Assembly (NCBI GenBank): GCA_004297465.1
Contig: SCUB01000002.1
Span: 1 to 38,013 of the forward strand
DNA: 38,013 nt
Reading direction: 5' to 3'
Origin: Xanthobacteraceae bacterium
GTDB taxonomy: Bacteria > Pseudomonadota > Alphaproteobacteria > Rhizobiales > Xanthobacteraceae
Shown: piece by piece, positions 1 to 7,370 of the stretch
Position numbering within the stretch: position 1 is the stretch's first letter
How the letters are laid out: every line of letters begins with the position of its first letter
Notes under the pieces: generated by a model
What the model was told of the DNA's origin: nothing
Seen by the model: only the letters and a program-made list of their open reading frames with translations
Databases searched by the model: none
Translations under genes and position numbers: made by a program

Positions 1-120
1 ATGATCGGCGGCGGCCAGATCGACGAGGCGGTGCGCGCCTATACCGGCGCCGACGCCTTCGGCGTCAACGCCGTCGAGGCGGTGTCGCTGTGCAAGGGCT
101 GGACGGGAGCGGCGGCATGA
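1..120 (+). CDS. Corrinoid protein, C-terminal end (partial)
   Basis: The frame is open from base 1 and ends at the TGA at 118-120, giving 39 residues. They begin with an MIGGG motif and continue with a GADAFG segment followed by a helix containing EAV. This matches the last strand and helix of the B12-binding Rossmann domain in methyltransferase corrinoid proteins, where a GG(A/G) turn near the corrinoid tail precedes IGADgYa. The part carrying the DxHxxG cobalt-ligand motif lies outside the window. The stop overlaps the ATG of the UroD-type methyltransferase by 4 bases, so the two are translationally coupled, and this protein is the expected methyl carrier of the operon. The first ATG in the window is almost certainly internal. 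Family assignment is good from the fragment plus context; the substrate class cannot be read from it. Confidence 0.75.
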   Translation: MIGGGQIDEAVRAYTGADAFGVNAVEAVSLCKGWTGAAA

Positions 121-1388
121 ACGCGCCAGCCCCCGTCATCACCCCGAACCCGAACCAGGCGGCCTATGACGCGCGCTGGCAGCGCATTCTGGATTGCGCC
201 GCGCTCAAGCAGCCCGACCGCATGCCGGTCGTGCTGTATGCCACCTTCTGGCTGGCGAAGTACGGCGGCATCACCTGCAAGGAGCTGATGTACGACTACG
301 ACAAGACCAAGGCGATCGCCGAGCGCGCCGTGCTGGAGTTCCAGCCCGACGTGGTGTCGCCGATGGTGATGCAGAACGCCATCGGCCGCGCGCTCGAGAT
401 CGCCGACTTCAAGCAGCTGCAATGGCCCGGCCACGGCGTCGGCGAGAACCAGCCGTACCAGTATCTCGACCGCGAATACATGACGGTCGACGAGTTCGAC
501 GACTTCCTGTTCGATCCGACCGACTTCTACCTGCAGAAGTACCTGCCGCGCGTCGCCGGCGCGTTCGACGGCCTCCAGGACCTGCCGGCGCTTCCCGGCC
601 TGCACTACATTCGCCTGATCTACGCCACGCGCGGGTTCGCCAAGCCGACCGTGCGCAGGTCGCTTGAGAACATCATACGCGTCGGTGAAGAGGTCGAGAG
701 GCTGGTCGCCCATCACGAGGAGTGGGTGCAGCGGGTGGCGCATCACGGCTATCCGATCGTCAGCGGCGCCATGGGCATCGCGCCGTATGACTTCATCGCC
801 GATTACTTCCGCGGCGCCACCCACATGATGAAGGACCTGTTCCGCAACAAGGACAAGCTCCTGGCGCTGCTCGACAAGGCCTCCATCTTCCTGTCGCGGA
901 TGATCATCGCGGCCGCCAAGGCCAGCGGCAACCCGCTCGTCATGATCCCGATCCACTGGGCGCCCGATGCCTTCATGTCGGGCAAGCAGTTCGAGCAGTT
1001 CTGGTGGCCCTCGTTCCGCAAGGTGATGATGAATCTCATCGACGCCGGCCTCATTCCGATGCCGCTGTGGGAGGCCGACTGCACCAAGCGTCTCGAGATC
1101 ATCAAGGACGTGCCGCCGGGCAAGTGCATCTACTGGTTCGAGCGTACCGACATGGCGAAGGCGTTCGAGGTGCTGGGCGATGTCGTGGCGCTGCGCGGCA
1201 ACCTGTCGCCCTCGCTTCTGACCACCGGCTCGCCCGACGAGGTCGACGCGGCGGTCAAGCATCTGGTCGACAACGTCTGGAACAAGGGCGGCAAGCTGAT
1301 CCTCGACGCCGCGTTCGGCCTGCCCGACGAGACGCCGGTGGAGAACGTGCGGGCGATGTTTACCGCGGCGCGAAAATACGCCGGCTAA
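117..1388 (+). CDS. UroD-family corrinoid methyltransferase (MT I type)
   Basis: A 423-residue protein of the uroporphyrinogen decarboxylase superfamily, the subgroup that transfers methyl groups to or from corrinoid proteins rather than making heme. The ATG at 117 overlaps the corrinoid protein stop (ATGA); a possible upstream start at 90 would lie inside that gene. The C-terminal half shows the family landmarks: His280, the WEADC segment (318-322) where many relatives have HxC, GNLSPSLLTTGSPDEV (361-376), and LPDETPVEN (402-410) where relatives usually carry a Cys just before. Position 400 is Phe here. Genes for a reactivator and a methyltetrahydrofolate-type methyltransferase follow, so this enzyme probably demethylates a methylated substrate onto the corrinoid protein. 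The substrate (methoxylated aromatic, methylamine, other) is not determined by sequence; O-demethylation is my preferred inference. True heme-pathway HemE is unlikely in this context. Confidence 0.85.
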   Translation: MNAPAPVITPNPNQAAYDARWQRILDCAALKQPDRMPVVLYATFWLAKYGGITCKELMYDYDKTKAIAERAVLEFQPDVVSPMVMQNAIGRALEIADFKQLQWPGHGVGENQPYQYLDREYMTVDEFDDFLFDPTDFYLQKYLPRVAGAFDGLQDLPALPGLHYIRLIYATRGFAKPTVRRSLENIIRVGEEVERLVAHHEEWVQRVAHHGYPIVSGAMGIAPYDFIADYFRGATHMMKDLFRNKDKLLALLDKASIFLSRMIIAAAKASGNPLVMIPIHWAPDAFMSGKQFEQFWWPSFRKVMMNLIDAGLIPMPLWEADCTKRLEIIKDVPPGKCIYWFERTDMAKAFEVLGDVVALRGNLSPSLLTTGSPDEVDAAVKHLVDNVWNKGGKLILDAAFGLPDETPVENVRAMFTAARKYAG

Positions 1389-1402
1389 AGGAGGTTTACG
1401 TC

Positions 1403-2101
1403 ATGGCGAGCGTATCCCGCATCGATGTGCGCCGCGAACTCGACCGCCTGGCGTCAATGCCGGTTCGATCGGCGGCGCAGGCGCGCATGCGCCGCGAGGC
1501 CGCCGCCATGATCGCCGCCGAGCATCTGGTGGAGGCGGCGGCAAGCTTCCGCTTCGTCGATCTCGATTCTTGCGAGGACGGCCAGTTGCGCGCCGGCGGC
1601 AAAATACTGTACGCCCCGCGCCTCATTCCGGAGGAGGGGCGGCTGACCGCGCTGGCCTGCGGCACCGCCACCATCGGCGACGCGCTCGAACGGCGGGTCA
1701 GCGCGCTGTTCGCCGAGCGCCGTCCGGCGCTGGCGCTGGCGCTCGACGATCTCGGCAATCAGCTGCTGTTCGAGGTGTCGCGGCGGCTGCAGGATCGCAT
1801 GCTGGGCCACGCGCTCAAGCGTAATCTGACGATGGCCGGCGAATTGCGCGCCGGCGATCCGGGGCTCGATCTGTCCTATCAGCCGGTCGTGGTGCAGTTG
1901 GCCGACGGGGCCGCGATCGGCGTCGGCGTCAGCGCGGGGCTGGCGCTGACCCCGCTCAAATCCATGGCGACGGTGATGGGGGCCGGCGTCGACCTGCCGC
2001 CCGCGGCCTGGTCGCGCTGCGACGAGTGTCCGTCGTCGCAAAAGTGCAAGCTGGCGCGGCCGCAGGCCGCGACGGCCCTCCAGCAGCCCGGTGCGCCATG
2101 A
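1403..2101 (+). CDS. MetH activation-domain-like protein with C-terminal Cys motif
   Basis: 232 residues, with a strong Shine-Dalgarno (AAAGGAGG, ending 9 bases before the ATG). The middle part, with the segment GLDLSYQ (about 156-162) followed by an IGVGVSAGLALTPLKSM stretch, resembles the SAM-binding activation domain of B12-dependent methionine synthase and the free-standing homologues found in corrinoid methyltransferase operons. The canonical RxxPGY signature reads RAGDPGL here, so the Tyr is replaced. The C-terminus carries Cys206, Cys209 and Cys215 (CDEC...C), a common ending in stand-alone members that could bind a metal or an Fe-S cluster. Its likely role is to assist corrinoid handling or reactivation for the coupled system. 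The stop overlaps the next start (ATGA at 2098). Family recognition is moderate and the biochemical role is inferred. Confidence 0.7.
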   Translation: MASVSRIDVRRELDRLASMPVRSAAQARMRREAAAMIAAEHLVEAAASFRFVDLDSCEDGQLRAGGKILYAPRLIPEEGRLTALACGTATIGDALERRVSALFAERRPALALALDDLGNQLLFEVSRRLQDRMLGHALKRNLTMAGELRAGDPGLDLSYQPVVVQLADGAAIGVGVSAGLALTPLKSMATVMGAGVDLPPAAWSRCDECPSSQKCKLARPQAATALQQPGAP

Positions 2102-3942
2102 CGCAATCGGTGACGGGCAAGGCCGGGCCCACGCATCTCCTGCACTTTCCGCAGATCGATCGCGAAATTCCCAGTGGCGCGGCGGAGACGATCTTCCAGA
2201 GCGCGCGCCGCAACGGCGTGCGCATTGTCGGCGCCTGCGGCGGCCGTGGCACCTGCGGCACCTGCACCGTGCTGATCACCGAAGGGCGCATCCATCGCGA
2301 CGGCGAGGATGCCGAGACCATCGACGAGAACGAGCACGCGAAAAGACGGCGCAAATGGGTGCGCTCCTGCCAGGTGCGCGCGGTGTCCAACTGCGTCGTC
2401 GAGGTCGCGGCGCGGTCGCTGGCGCCCGTCGTGCGCGCCGATGTGCACATGGGCGAGGCCGCCGAGATGCTGGCGCTCGATGCCGCCGTCGCCGCTGCCA
2501 TTGTGCACGTTGCGGAGGCGACGCTTGAGGACACCGCCGCCGATCTCGATCGCGTCATCGCGGCGCTGCCGCAGCCTGCGGCGCGGATTGACGCCGTCGC
2601 CGTGCGCGCGCTCACCGGCGTTTTGCGCGACAACGGCTGGTCGGTGCGCGTGCTGCGCCATGGCGACGAACTGATCGGCTTCACGCGTCCCGGCGCGCGG
2701 CTGCTCGGCATGGCCGTCGACCTCGGCACCACCAATGCCGCGGCGTTCCTGGTCGATCTCGAGACCGGCATGCGGCTCGCCAGCCTTGGCATCGAGAATC
2801 CGCAGGTGGCCTGGGGCGGCGACCTCATCAGCCGCATCAACTATGCCATCCGCGACGCCGAGGCGGCCGCGGAGCTGCGCGAGTCGGCGGTGACCGCGAT
2901 CAACGCGCTCGCCAGCGACCTGTGCCGCTCGGTCGATGCAACCCCGCACGACATCGTCGATATCGCGGTGTGCGGCAACACCGCGATGCAGCACCTGCTG
3001 CTGGGCCTGCCGGTGCGCCAGCTCGGCCGCGCGCCGTTCGTCGCCGCGGTGCGCGACGCCGTTGAGATCAAGGCGCGCGACCTCGGACTCGCGATTGCGC
3101 CCGGCGCCTACCTGACGGTGGCGCCGAACGTCGGCGGCTTTGTCGGCGGCGATCACGTCACAGCGCTGCTTGCCACCGAGGACCGCTGGCGCGACGGCCG
3201 CACCACGCTGGTGATGGACATCGGCACCAACACCGAGATCTCGCTCATTCACAACGGCGCCATCCTGTCGGCGTCCTGCCCGTCGGGGCCGGCGCTTGAA
3301 GGCGGGCATATCTCGTGCGGCATGCGCGCCGCCGAGGGCGCCATCGAGCGCGTCGGCATCGAGAACGGCCGCGTCGTCACGCGCACCATCGGCAACAAGC
3401 CGCCGATCGGCCTGTGCGGTTCGGGCGTGCTCGACGCGCTGGCGACGCTGCGCACCGGCAAGCTGATCGACGACACCGGGCGGTTCGCCGACGGTCATCC
3501 CGACATCGCCGAGGTCAACGGCAAGCGCGCTCTCGTGCTCGGCGATGATGTTTATTTCGGCCAGCACGACATTCGCGCCGTGCAGCTCGCCAAGGCCGCG
3601 ATCCGCACCGGCGTCGAGCTTCTGCTGGCGCAGGCCGGCATCGAGGCCGACGACATAGCTCAGTTCATCATCGCCGGTGCGTTCGGCGCCTACATCGACG
3701 TGCGTAGCGCCATCGCCATCGGGCTGTTGCCCGCTCTGCCGCTTGACCGCTTCGAGCAGGTCGGCAACGCCGCCGGCGTCGGCATCCGCATGATGCTGGC
3801 CTCGCGCGCGGCGCGCGAGCGTGCCCGCGAGATCGCGCGCCAGTGCCGCTATGTCGAGCTCAGCACCAAAGCAGACTTCCAGAAATCGTTCCTGTTCAAC
3901 ATTGGCTTCCGTACGAGGCCGCACAGCCGGAGGGGATTGTGA
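2098..3942 (+). CDS. RACo-type corrinoid activation protein (2Fe-2S + ASKHA ATPase, DUF4445)
   Basis: 614 residues. The N-terminal ferredoxin domain has plant-type 2Fe-2S ligands Cys47, Cys53, Cys56 and Cys91 within a CGGRGTCGTC loop. After a linker region (about 100-200) comes an ASKHA-fold ATPase module with two phosphate-binding signatures, AVDLGTTN near residue 205 and MDIGTNTEI near 375. This layout is that of reductive activators of corrinoid proteins, which use ATP hydrolysis to drive reduction of accidentally formed Co(II) back to Co(I). The ATG at 2098 overlaps the preceding stop; the frame is open further upstream to 2026, but that would overlap the previous gene by 76 bases. The end overlaps the GTG of the pterin methyltransferase by 4 bases. 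Domain order and length fit the family well. Confidence 0.93.
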   Translation: MTQSVTGKAGPTHLLHFPQIDREIPSGAAETIFQSARRNGVRIVGACGGRGTCGTCTVLITEGRIHRDGEDAETIDENEHAKRRRKWVRSCQVRAVSNCVVEVAARSLAPVVRADVHMGEAAEMLALDAAVAAAIVHVAEATLEDTAADLDRVIAALPQPAARIDAVAVRALTGVLRDNGWSVRVLRHGDELIGFTRPGARLLGMAVDLGTTNAAAFLVDLETGMRLASLGIENPQVAWGGDLISRINYAIRDAEAAAELRESAVTAINALASDLCRSVDATPHDIVDIAVCGNTAMQHLLLGLPVRQLGRAPFVAAVRDAVEIKARDLGLAIAPGAYLTVAPNVGGFVGGDHVTALLATEDRWRDGRTTLVMDIGTNTEISLIHNGAILSASCPSGPALEGGHISCGMRAAEGAIERVGIENGRVVTRTIGNKPPIGLCGSGVLDALATLRTGKLIDDTGRFADGHPDIAEVNGKRALVLGDDVYFGQHDIRAVQLAKAAIRTGVELLLAQAGIEADDIAQFIIAGAFGAYIDVRSAIAIGLLPALPLDRFEQVGNAAGVGIRMMLASRAARERAREIARQCRYVELSTKADFQKSFLFNIGFRTRPHSRRGL

Positions 3943-4823
3943 CCGACACGCAGGGTTTTGATATCAACATCATCGGGGAGCGCATCAATCCCGGCTTCAA
4001 GAGCACGAAGGCGCTGTTCGACAATTCCGACCTTCCCGGCATCCAGGCGCTCGCGGTCAAGCAGGCCGAGGCTGGCGCGACCTATCTCAACGTCAATGTC
4101 GGCGCCCGGGCCATGACCGATACCGAGTTCATGGCGCAGGTCATCCGCGCCATCCAGGAGGTGGTGACGGTGCCGCTGTCGTTCGACTTCCCCGCCAAGA
4201 ACGTGCAGGAGGTCTGCCTCAAATCCTACGACCGCGCCCGCGGCGCGATGCCGATCGTCAACTCCATCACCGAGCATCGTTGGGACCTGATGGACCTCTA
4301 CAATCCGCAGGAGCCGTTCAAGGTGATCCTGATGGCCTCGGAGCGGGTCGAGGACGGCATCGCCAAGAACAACAAGACGGCGGAGGAAATCTACACGACC
4401 GCGCGCCGTGTCGCGCTGCGCCTCGTCAACGATTACGGCATGAAGCTCGACGACATCTTCATCGACATGTCGGTCTCCGCCATCATCGCCGACACCACCA
4501 GCCTCAACCGCTCGACGCTCGACGCCATCAAGCTGATCGGCGGCGATCCCGAGCTCAAGGGCATCCACATGATGGGTGGGCTGTCCAACATCGGCCAGCA
4601 GCTGCCGCCCAAGGCGGTCGACGGTTCCGACCTCAAGCACGGCCTGGAATGCGCCTTCCTCACCATCGCGGTGCCGTACGGCTTCGACACCGTCCTCGGC
4701 ACGCCGTGGCGCGGCTATCATCCGCTGCCCGAGGACAATTACGTGCTGCAGACCTACCGCAACTTCCTCGAGCAGAGCGGCTCCAACGCGCTACGCGCGG
4801 TGCGCAAGTTCTACAAGGCGTGA
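3939..4823 (+). CDS. Pterin-binding methyltransferase (methyl-H4folate:corrinoid type)
   Basis: 294 residues starting at a GTG that overlaps the RACo stop (GTGA). The protein opens with INIIGERIN, followed by GATYLNVNVGA (about 47-57), an NSIT segment, and MGGLSNIGQQLP (about 212-223). These are landmarks of the dihydropteroate-synthase-like TIM barrel in AcsE, MetH and MT II methyltransferases. In the expected cycle it moves the methyl group from the methyl-corrinoid protein to tetrahydrofolate (MT II), giving 5-methyl-H4folate for one-carbon metabolism; the reaction is reversible in relatives. It closes the five-gene corrinoid operon. No Cys-rich carrier domain is fused. An ATG at 3843 in the same frame lies inside the RACo gene and has no supporting context. 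Confidence 0.9.
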   Translation: MTDTQGFDINIIGERINPGFKSTKALFDNSDLPGIQALAVKQAEAGATYLNVNVGARAMTDTEFMAQVIRAIQEVVTVPLSFDFPAKNVQEVCLKSYDRARGAMPIVNSITEHRWDLMDLYNPQEPFKVILMASERVEDGIAKNNKTAEEIYTTARRVALRLVNDYGMKLDDIFIDMSVSAIIADTTSLNRSTLDAIKLIGGDPELKGIHMMGGLSNIGQQLPPKAVDGSDLKHGLECAFLTIAVPYGFDTVLGTPWRGYHPLPEDNYVLQTYRNFLEQSGSNALRAVRKFYKA

Positions 4824-4853
4824 GTTAAGGGTCAGGGCGCGCCGTGCAAGGGG

Positions 4854-5312
4854 TTATTCCCGGCGCGCCGCGGTCCCGGTCCTGCGGCGGCCGGCGCGGG
4901 AGCGCCCCAGCATGTCGGCCAGCGTCATGGTGTCGAGGATCTCGGCCATGGCGTCGCGCACCCTGACCATGGTGAGGCGCACAACGCAGGCCTTGACGTC
5001 GTCGCAATCCGTGCACGGCTGATAGGCGGTGCGGCTGGCGCAGGCGATCGGCGCCAGCGGGCCGTCGAGCACGCGGATCACGGTGCCGATCCGGATGTCG
5101 CGCGGCGGCCGGGTCAGGGCGTAGCCGCCGCCGGGGCCTTTCTTGCTCTGCACGATGCCGGCGTGGCGCAGGTCGCCGAGGATGGCGTCGAGAAATTTCT
5201 TCGGGATGTTGTTGGAGTCCGCGATGTCGACCGCCTGCGTGGTGGCGCCGGGCTCCAGCCGCGCCAGATGCGCCAGCGCCTTCAATCCGTATTTGCCCTT
5301 GGCCGTGAGCAT
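4854..5312 (-). CDS. Rrf2-family transcriptional regulator with four-Cys loop
   Basis: 152 residues. An N-terminal winged helix begins MLTAKGKYGLKAL, with recognition helix IPKKFLDAILGDL and the wing KGPGGGYALTRPP (58-70), all typical of Rrf2 proteins. The region after the dimer helix holds Cys91, Cys100, Cys103 and Cys109, the position where IscR/NsrR-type members bind Fe-S clusters. The spacing (8, 2 and 5 residues between) differs from IscR, so the cofactor or sensed signal is open. It is convergent with the corrinoid operon (30 bases apart) and divergent from the DUF2793 gene, making that gene and itself the nearest candidate targets. The basic C-terminal tail (RAGRRRTGTAARRE) is probably disordered. 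Confidence 0.88.
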   Translation of the reverse strand: MLTAKGKYGLKALAHLARLEPGATTQAVDIADSNNIPKKFLDAILGDLRHAGIVQSKKGPGGGYALTRPPRDIRIGTVIRVLDGPLAPIACASRTAYQPCTDCDDVKACVVRLTMVRVRDAMAEILDTMTLADMLGRSRAGRRRTGTAARRE

Positions 5313-5361
5313 GAAATGCGGGCCTGTCGCGCGTGCGATGGTTGGTTTTCACAAGTTTCGA

Positions 5362-5377
5362 GAAATATAGAGGATTC
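5362..5377 (-). promoter_or_regulatory. Possible operator upstream of the Rrf2 gene
   Basis: On the minus strand this reads AATCCTCTATATTTC, about 50 bases before the Rrf2 start. The divergent promoter at 5444-5472 contains the related string AATCCTATATA on the plus strand. A motif shared by both sides of a regulator's own intergenic region is a plausible autoregulatory site, but AT-rich -10 elements could produce the same resemblance. Confidence 0.25.
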
Positions 5378-5443
5378 GCAGACTTTGCCTACCGCCCGCG
5401 CCATTCGCGAAGCGGGCACCGGAAGGGCCGCTGCGGCCGCATC

Positions 5444-5472
5444 TTGACATCAGGAAAATAATCCTATATACG
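5444..5472 (+). promoter_or_regulatory. Probable sigma-70-type promoter of the DUF2793 gene
   Basis: A consensus -35 TTGACA at 5444-5449 is followed after 17 bases by TATACG at 5467-5472 (TATATA at 5465-5470 is an alternative with 15). It lies about 40 bases upstream of the DUF2793 start and is the closest match to a housekeeping promoter I noticed in the window. The spacer contains the small inverted repeat AGGA-AAATAA-TCCT, which could bind the divergent Rrf2 regulator. Confidence 0.55.
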
Positions 5473-5511
5473 TCTCGCCGGGAGGATGATTGCGGATGGA
5501 GCTTGCCGGCG

Positions 5512-6711
5512 ATGGCCGACGCGGACACCAGCACCCTTCTCAAACTTCCGTTCCTGCTTGCCAGCCAGGCCCAGAAACACATTACCGCCAACGCGGCGTT
5601 CAGCGTGCTCGACGCGCTGGTGCAGCTCGCCGTCGCCGACCGCGATCTTGCCGCGCCGCCGCCTTCGCCCGCCGAGGGCGACCGCTACATCGTCGCCACC
5701 GGCCCGAGCGGCGATTGGACCGGTCACGCCGGGCAGATCGCGGCCTGGCAGGACGGCGCGTGGTCGTTCCATGCGCCGCGCGTCGGCTGGCTGGCGTGGG
5801 TTGCCGATGAGCACGCGCTCATGGCGTGGGACGGCGCAAGCTGGATCGCGGCGGCACTGGGGCACGTCAATCCGGTGGCGCGCGTCGGCGTCAACACCAC
5901 GGCCGACGCCACCAACAAGCTCGCGGTGAAGTCCGACGCCGTGCTGCTGTCGCATGACGACGTGACGCCAGGCTCGGGCGACATGCGCGCGGTGATGAAC
6001 AAGGCGAGCGCGGCCAACACCGCGAGCCTGATGTTCCAGACCGGCTGGTTCGGCCGCGCCGAGATCGGCACCGCCGGCGACGACAAGCTGCATGTCAAGG
6101 TTTCCGGCAACGGCGCGGCCTGGCTTGATGCGCTGGTGATCGATCCGGCCACCGGCTATGTCGGCGTCGGCACCGACGCGCCGGAAGGTCCGCTCCATAT
6201 CCGGCGAATGACGGCCAATCCGATCCATGAGCGCATCGAGGATAATGTGGCCGCGCCAACTTTCACCTCGCGCAAGGCGCGCGGCACGCCGGCCGCAAAA
6301 ATGGCGGTGGTTTCCGGTGATGTCGTACAGGCCTTCTGGGGGCAGGGCCATGACGGTGCGGCCTGGATCGGCTGCGCTAATCTGCGCTGGGTGGTGGACG
6401 GCGCGGTGACGGCGGGCGTCGTGCCGACGCGCGTCGAGTTGTGGACCTTCACGGCGGGCGGCGCGCATTCCGAGAAAGCGCGTATCGACAACGCCGGCAA
6501 CATGGGAATCGGAACGGCGGCTCCGACCTGCCGGCTGGACGTGGCGGGGCCGGCGCGCGTCGGGCAATACGCCAAGGCCGCGCTGCCCTCGGCCTCGACC
6601 TGCGGCGCCGGCGCGATGGTTTATGTTGGCGACGAAATCGGCGGCGCGGTGATCGCGTTCTCCGATGGCACCAGCTGGCGCCGCGTCACGGACCGGGCAG
6701 TGGTGAGCTAG
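5512..6711 (+). CDS. DUF2793 domain protein, phage-tail/GTA-like surface protein
   Basis: 399 residues. Residues 1-110 match the DUF2793 pattern: LPFLLASQAQKHITANAA, then a segment with PPSPAEGDRYIVA, a GDWTGHAGQIAAW stretch and VGWLAWVADE. This domain occurs in prophage tail and gene-transfer-agent proteins. The remainder has two beta-rich repeats, GVGTDAPEGPLHI (about 220) and GIGTAAPTCRLDV (about 330), of the kind found in tail fibres and other trimeric surface proteins. The ATG at 5512 has GGAG 10 bases upstream; a TTG at 5503 has no room for a ribosome site. No signal peptide is evident. No other phage or GTA structural genes are nearby; the neighbour is a polysaccharide locus, with which it converges (4-base overlap). 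Function is unknown; an adhesin or tail-fibre-like role is a guess. Confidence 0.8.
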   Translation: MADADTSTLLKLPFLLASQAQKHITANAAFSVLDALVQLAVADRDLAAPPPSPAEGDRYIVATGPSGDWTGHAGQIAAWQDGAWSFHAPRVGWLAWVADEHALMAWDGASWIAAALGHVNPVARVGVNTTADATNKLAVKSDAVLLSHDDVTPGSGDMRAVMNKASAANTASLMFQTGWFGRAEIGTAGDDKLHVKVSGNGAAWLDALVIDPATGYVGVGTDAPEGPLHIRRMTANPIHERIEDNVAAPTFTSRKARGTPAAKMAVVSGDVVQAFWGQGHDGAAWIGCANLRWVVDGAVTAGVVPTRVELWTFTAGGAHSEKARIDNAGNMGIGTAAPTCRLDVAGPARVGQYAKAALPSASTCGAGAMVYVGDEIGGAVIAFSDGTSWRRVTDRAVVS

Positions 6712-7370
6712 CGCTGGACTGCATATATCGACTGATAGCGGTAACGACCAATTTCGGAAACCCGGAAGGCTGGATCGATCGCCGCTATCAACTCAGGGAG
6801 CCCACCAAAAATATTGGTCATGGCGTGTGGAATCGAATTCCCACGTGCGCTCAGTGCGGATTGGAAGGTGATTTCGGAGTCTTGCGATGAAAGACAGGGA
6901 ACAACATGTTCGTTAGAATTAGGGGTACGATAGCTGATGAGTCCGGACTTTGTGATTGCTCGAAGCAACCGCTTTAGCGCACTATTGAATCCATCAGAAT
7001 CACACTGATGAATTAGAACATCCAAACAGATTACCAGATCAAAACGGGCGGGCAGTTCGTCCTTTGTCAGATCGTGTAGCTGAAATTCGAGAGAAGGCAG
7101 GCGCGACCGATTGTTCGATATGATGACGTCCGAAATGTCGAGCCCAAGATAGCGAATGCCTTCCAGCTTTGACTCTGGCGTAATCCAGCAGCAGTCACCG
7201 CAGCCAACATCGAGAATCGATCGGGGCTGTCGGTTTCGAATGGTCTCTTCAATGAGATGGCTCTTAAAGAGCGCTGCAATTCCGCGCGAACCGGGCCCGC
7301 TCCCCAGCCAGACATCCTGGACATAGCGTTCGTTCCAGAACGCCTTATTGTCAAAGTCAGGAGGCGACAT
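6708..7370 (-). CDS. Class I SAM-dependent methyltransferase
   Basis: 220 residues. The SAM-binding motif I is ILDVGCGDC (52-60), followed by an acidic LGLDIS loop and a motif-IV-like FDLVICLDVLIH segment. The closing part, where a C-terminal strand ends with RYRYQSIYAVQR, fits small-molecule or glycan methyltransferases. Its ATG overlaps the end of the sulfotransferase gene by 14 bases, so the two are coupled and probably act on the same glycan. Base composition is near 50% GC, well below the surrounding DNA, with AT-rich codons such as AAT and ATA, which suggests horizontal acquisition. A terminal-methyl cap function, as in O-antigen chain-length control, is an inference from its neighbours. 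Confidence 0.82.
   Translation of the reverse strand: MSPPDFDNKAFWNERYVQDVWLGSGPGSRGIAALFKSHLIEETIRNRQPRSILDVGCGDCCWITPESKLEGIRYLGLDISDVIISNNRSRLPSLEFQLHDLTKDELPARFDLVICLDVLIHQCDSDGFNSALKRLLRAITKSGLISYRTPNSNEHVVPCLSSQDSEITFQSALSARGNSIPHAMTNIFGGLPELIAAIDPAFRVSEIGRYRYQSIYAVQR

Noticed and set aside
1879-3924. 681-codon open frame on the minus strand opposite the RACo gene
   Set aside because: Composition-driven shadow: Arg/Ala/His-rich, no domains, fully overlapped by a gene with clear Fe-S and ATPase motifs.
4836-4869. Inverted repeat GGCGCGCCG-N16-CGGCGCGCC as terminator between the corrinoid operon and the Rrf2 gene
   Set aside because: Arms lie partly in the Rrf2 coding region, no T-run follows, and such GC-rich repeats are common in this genome.
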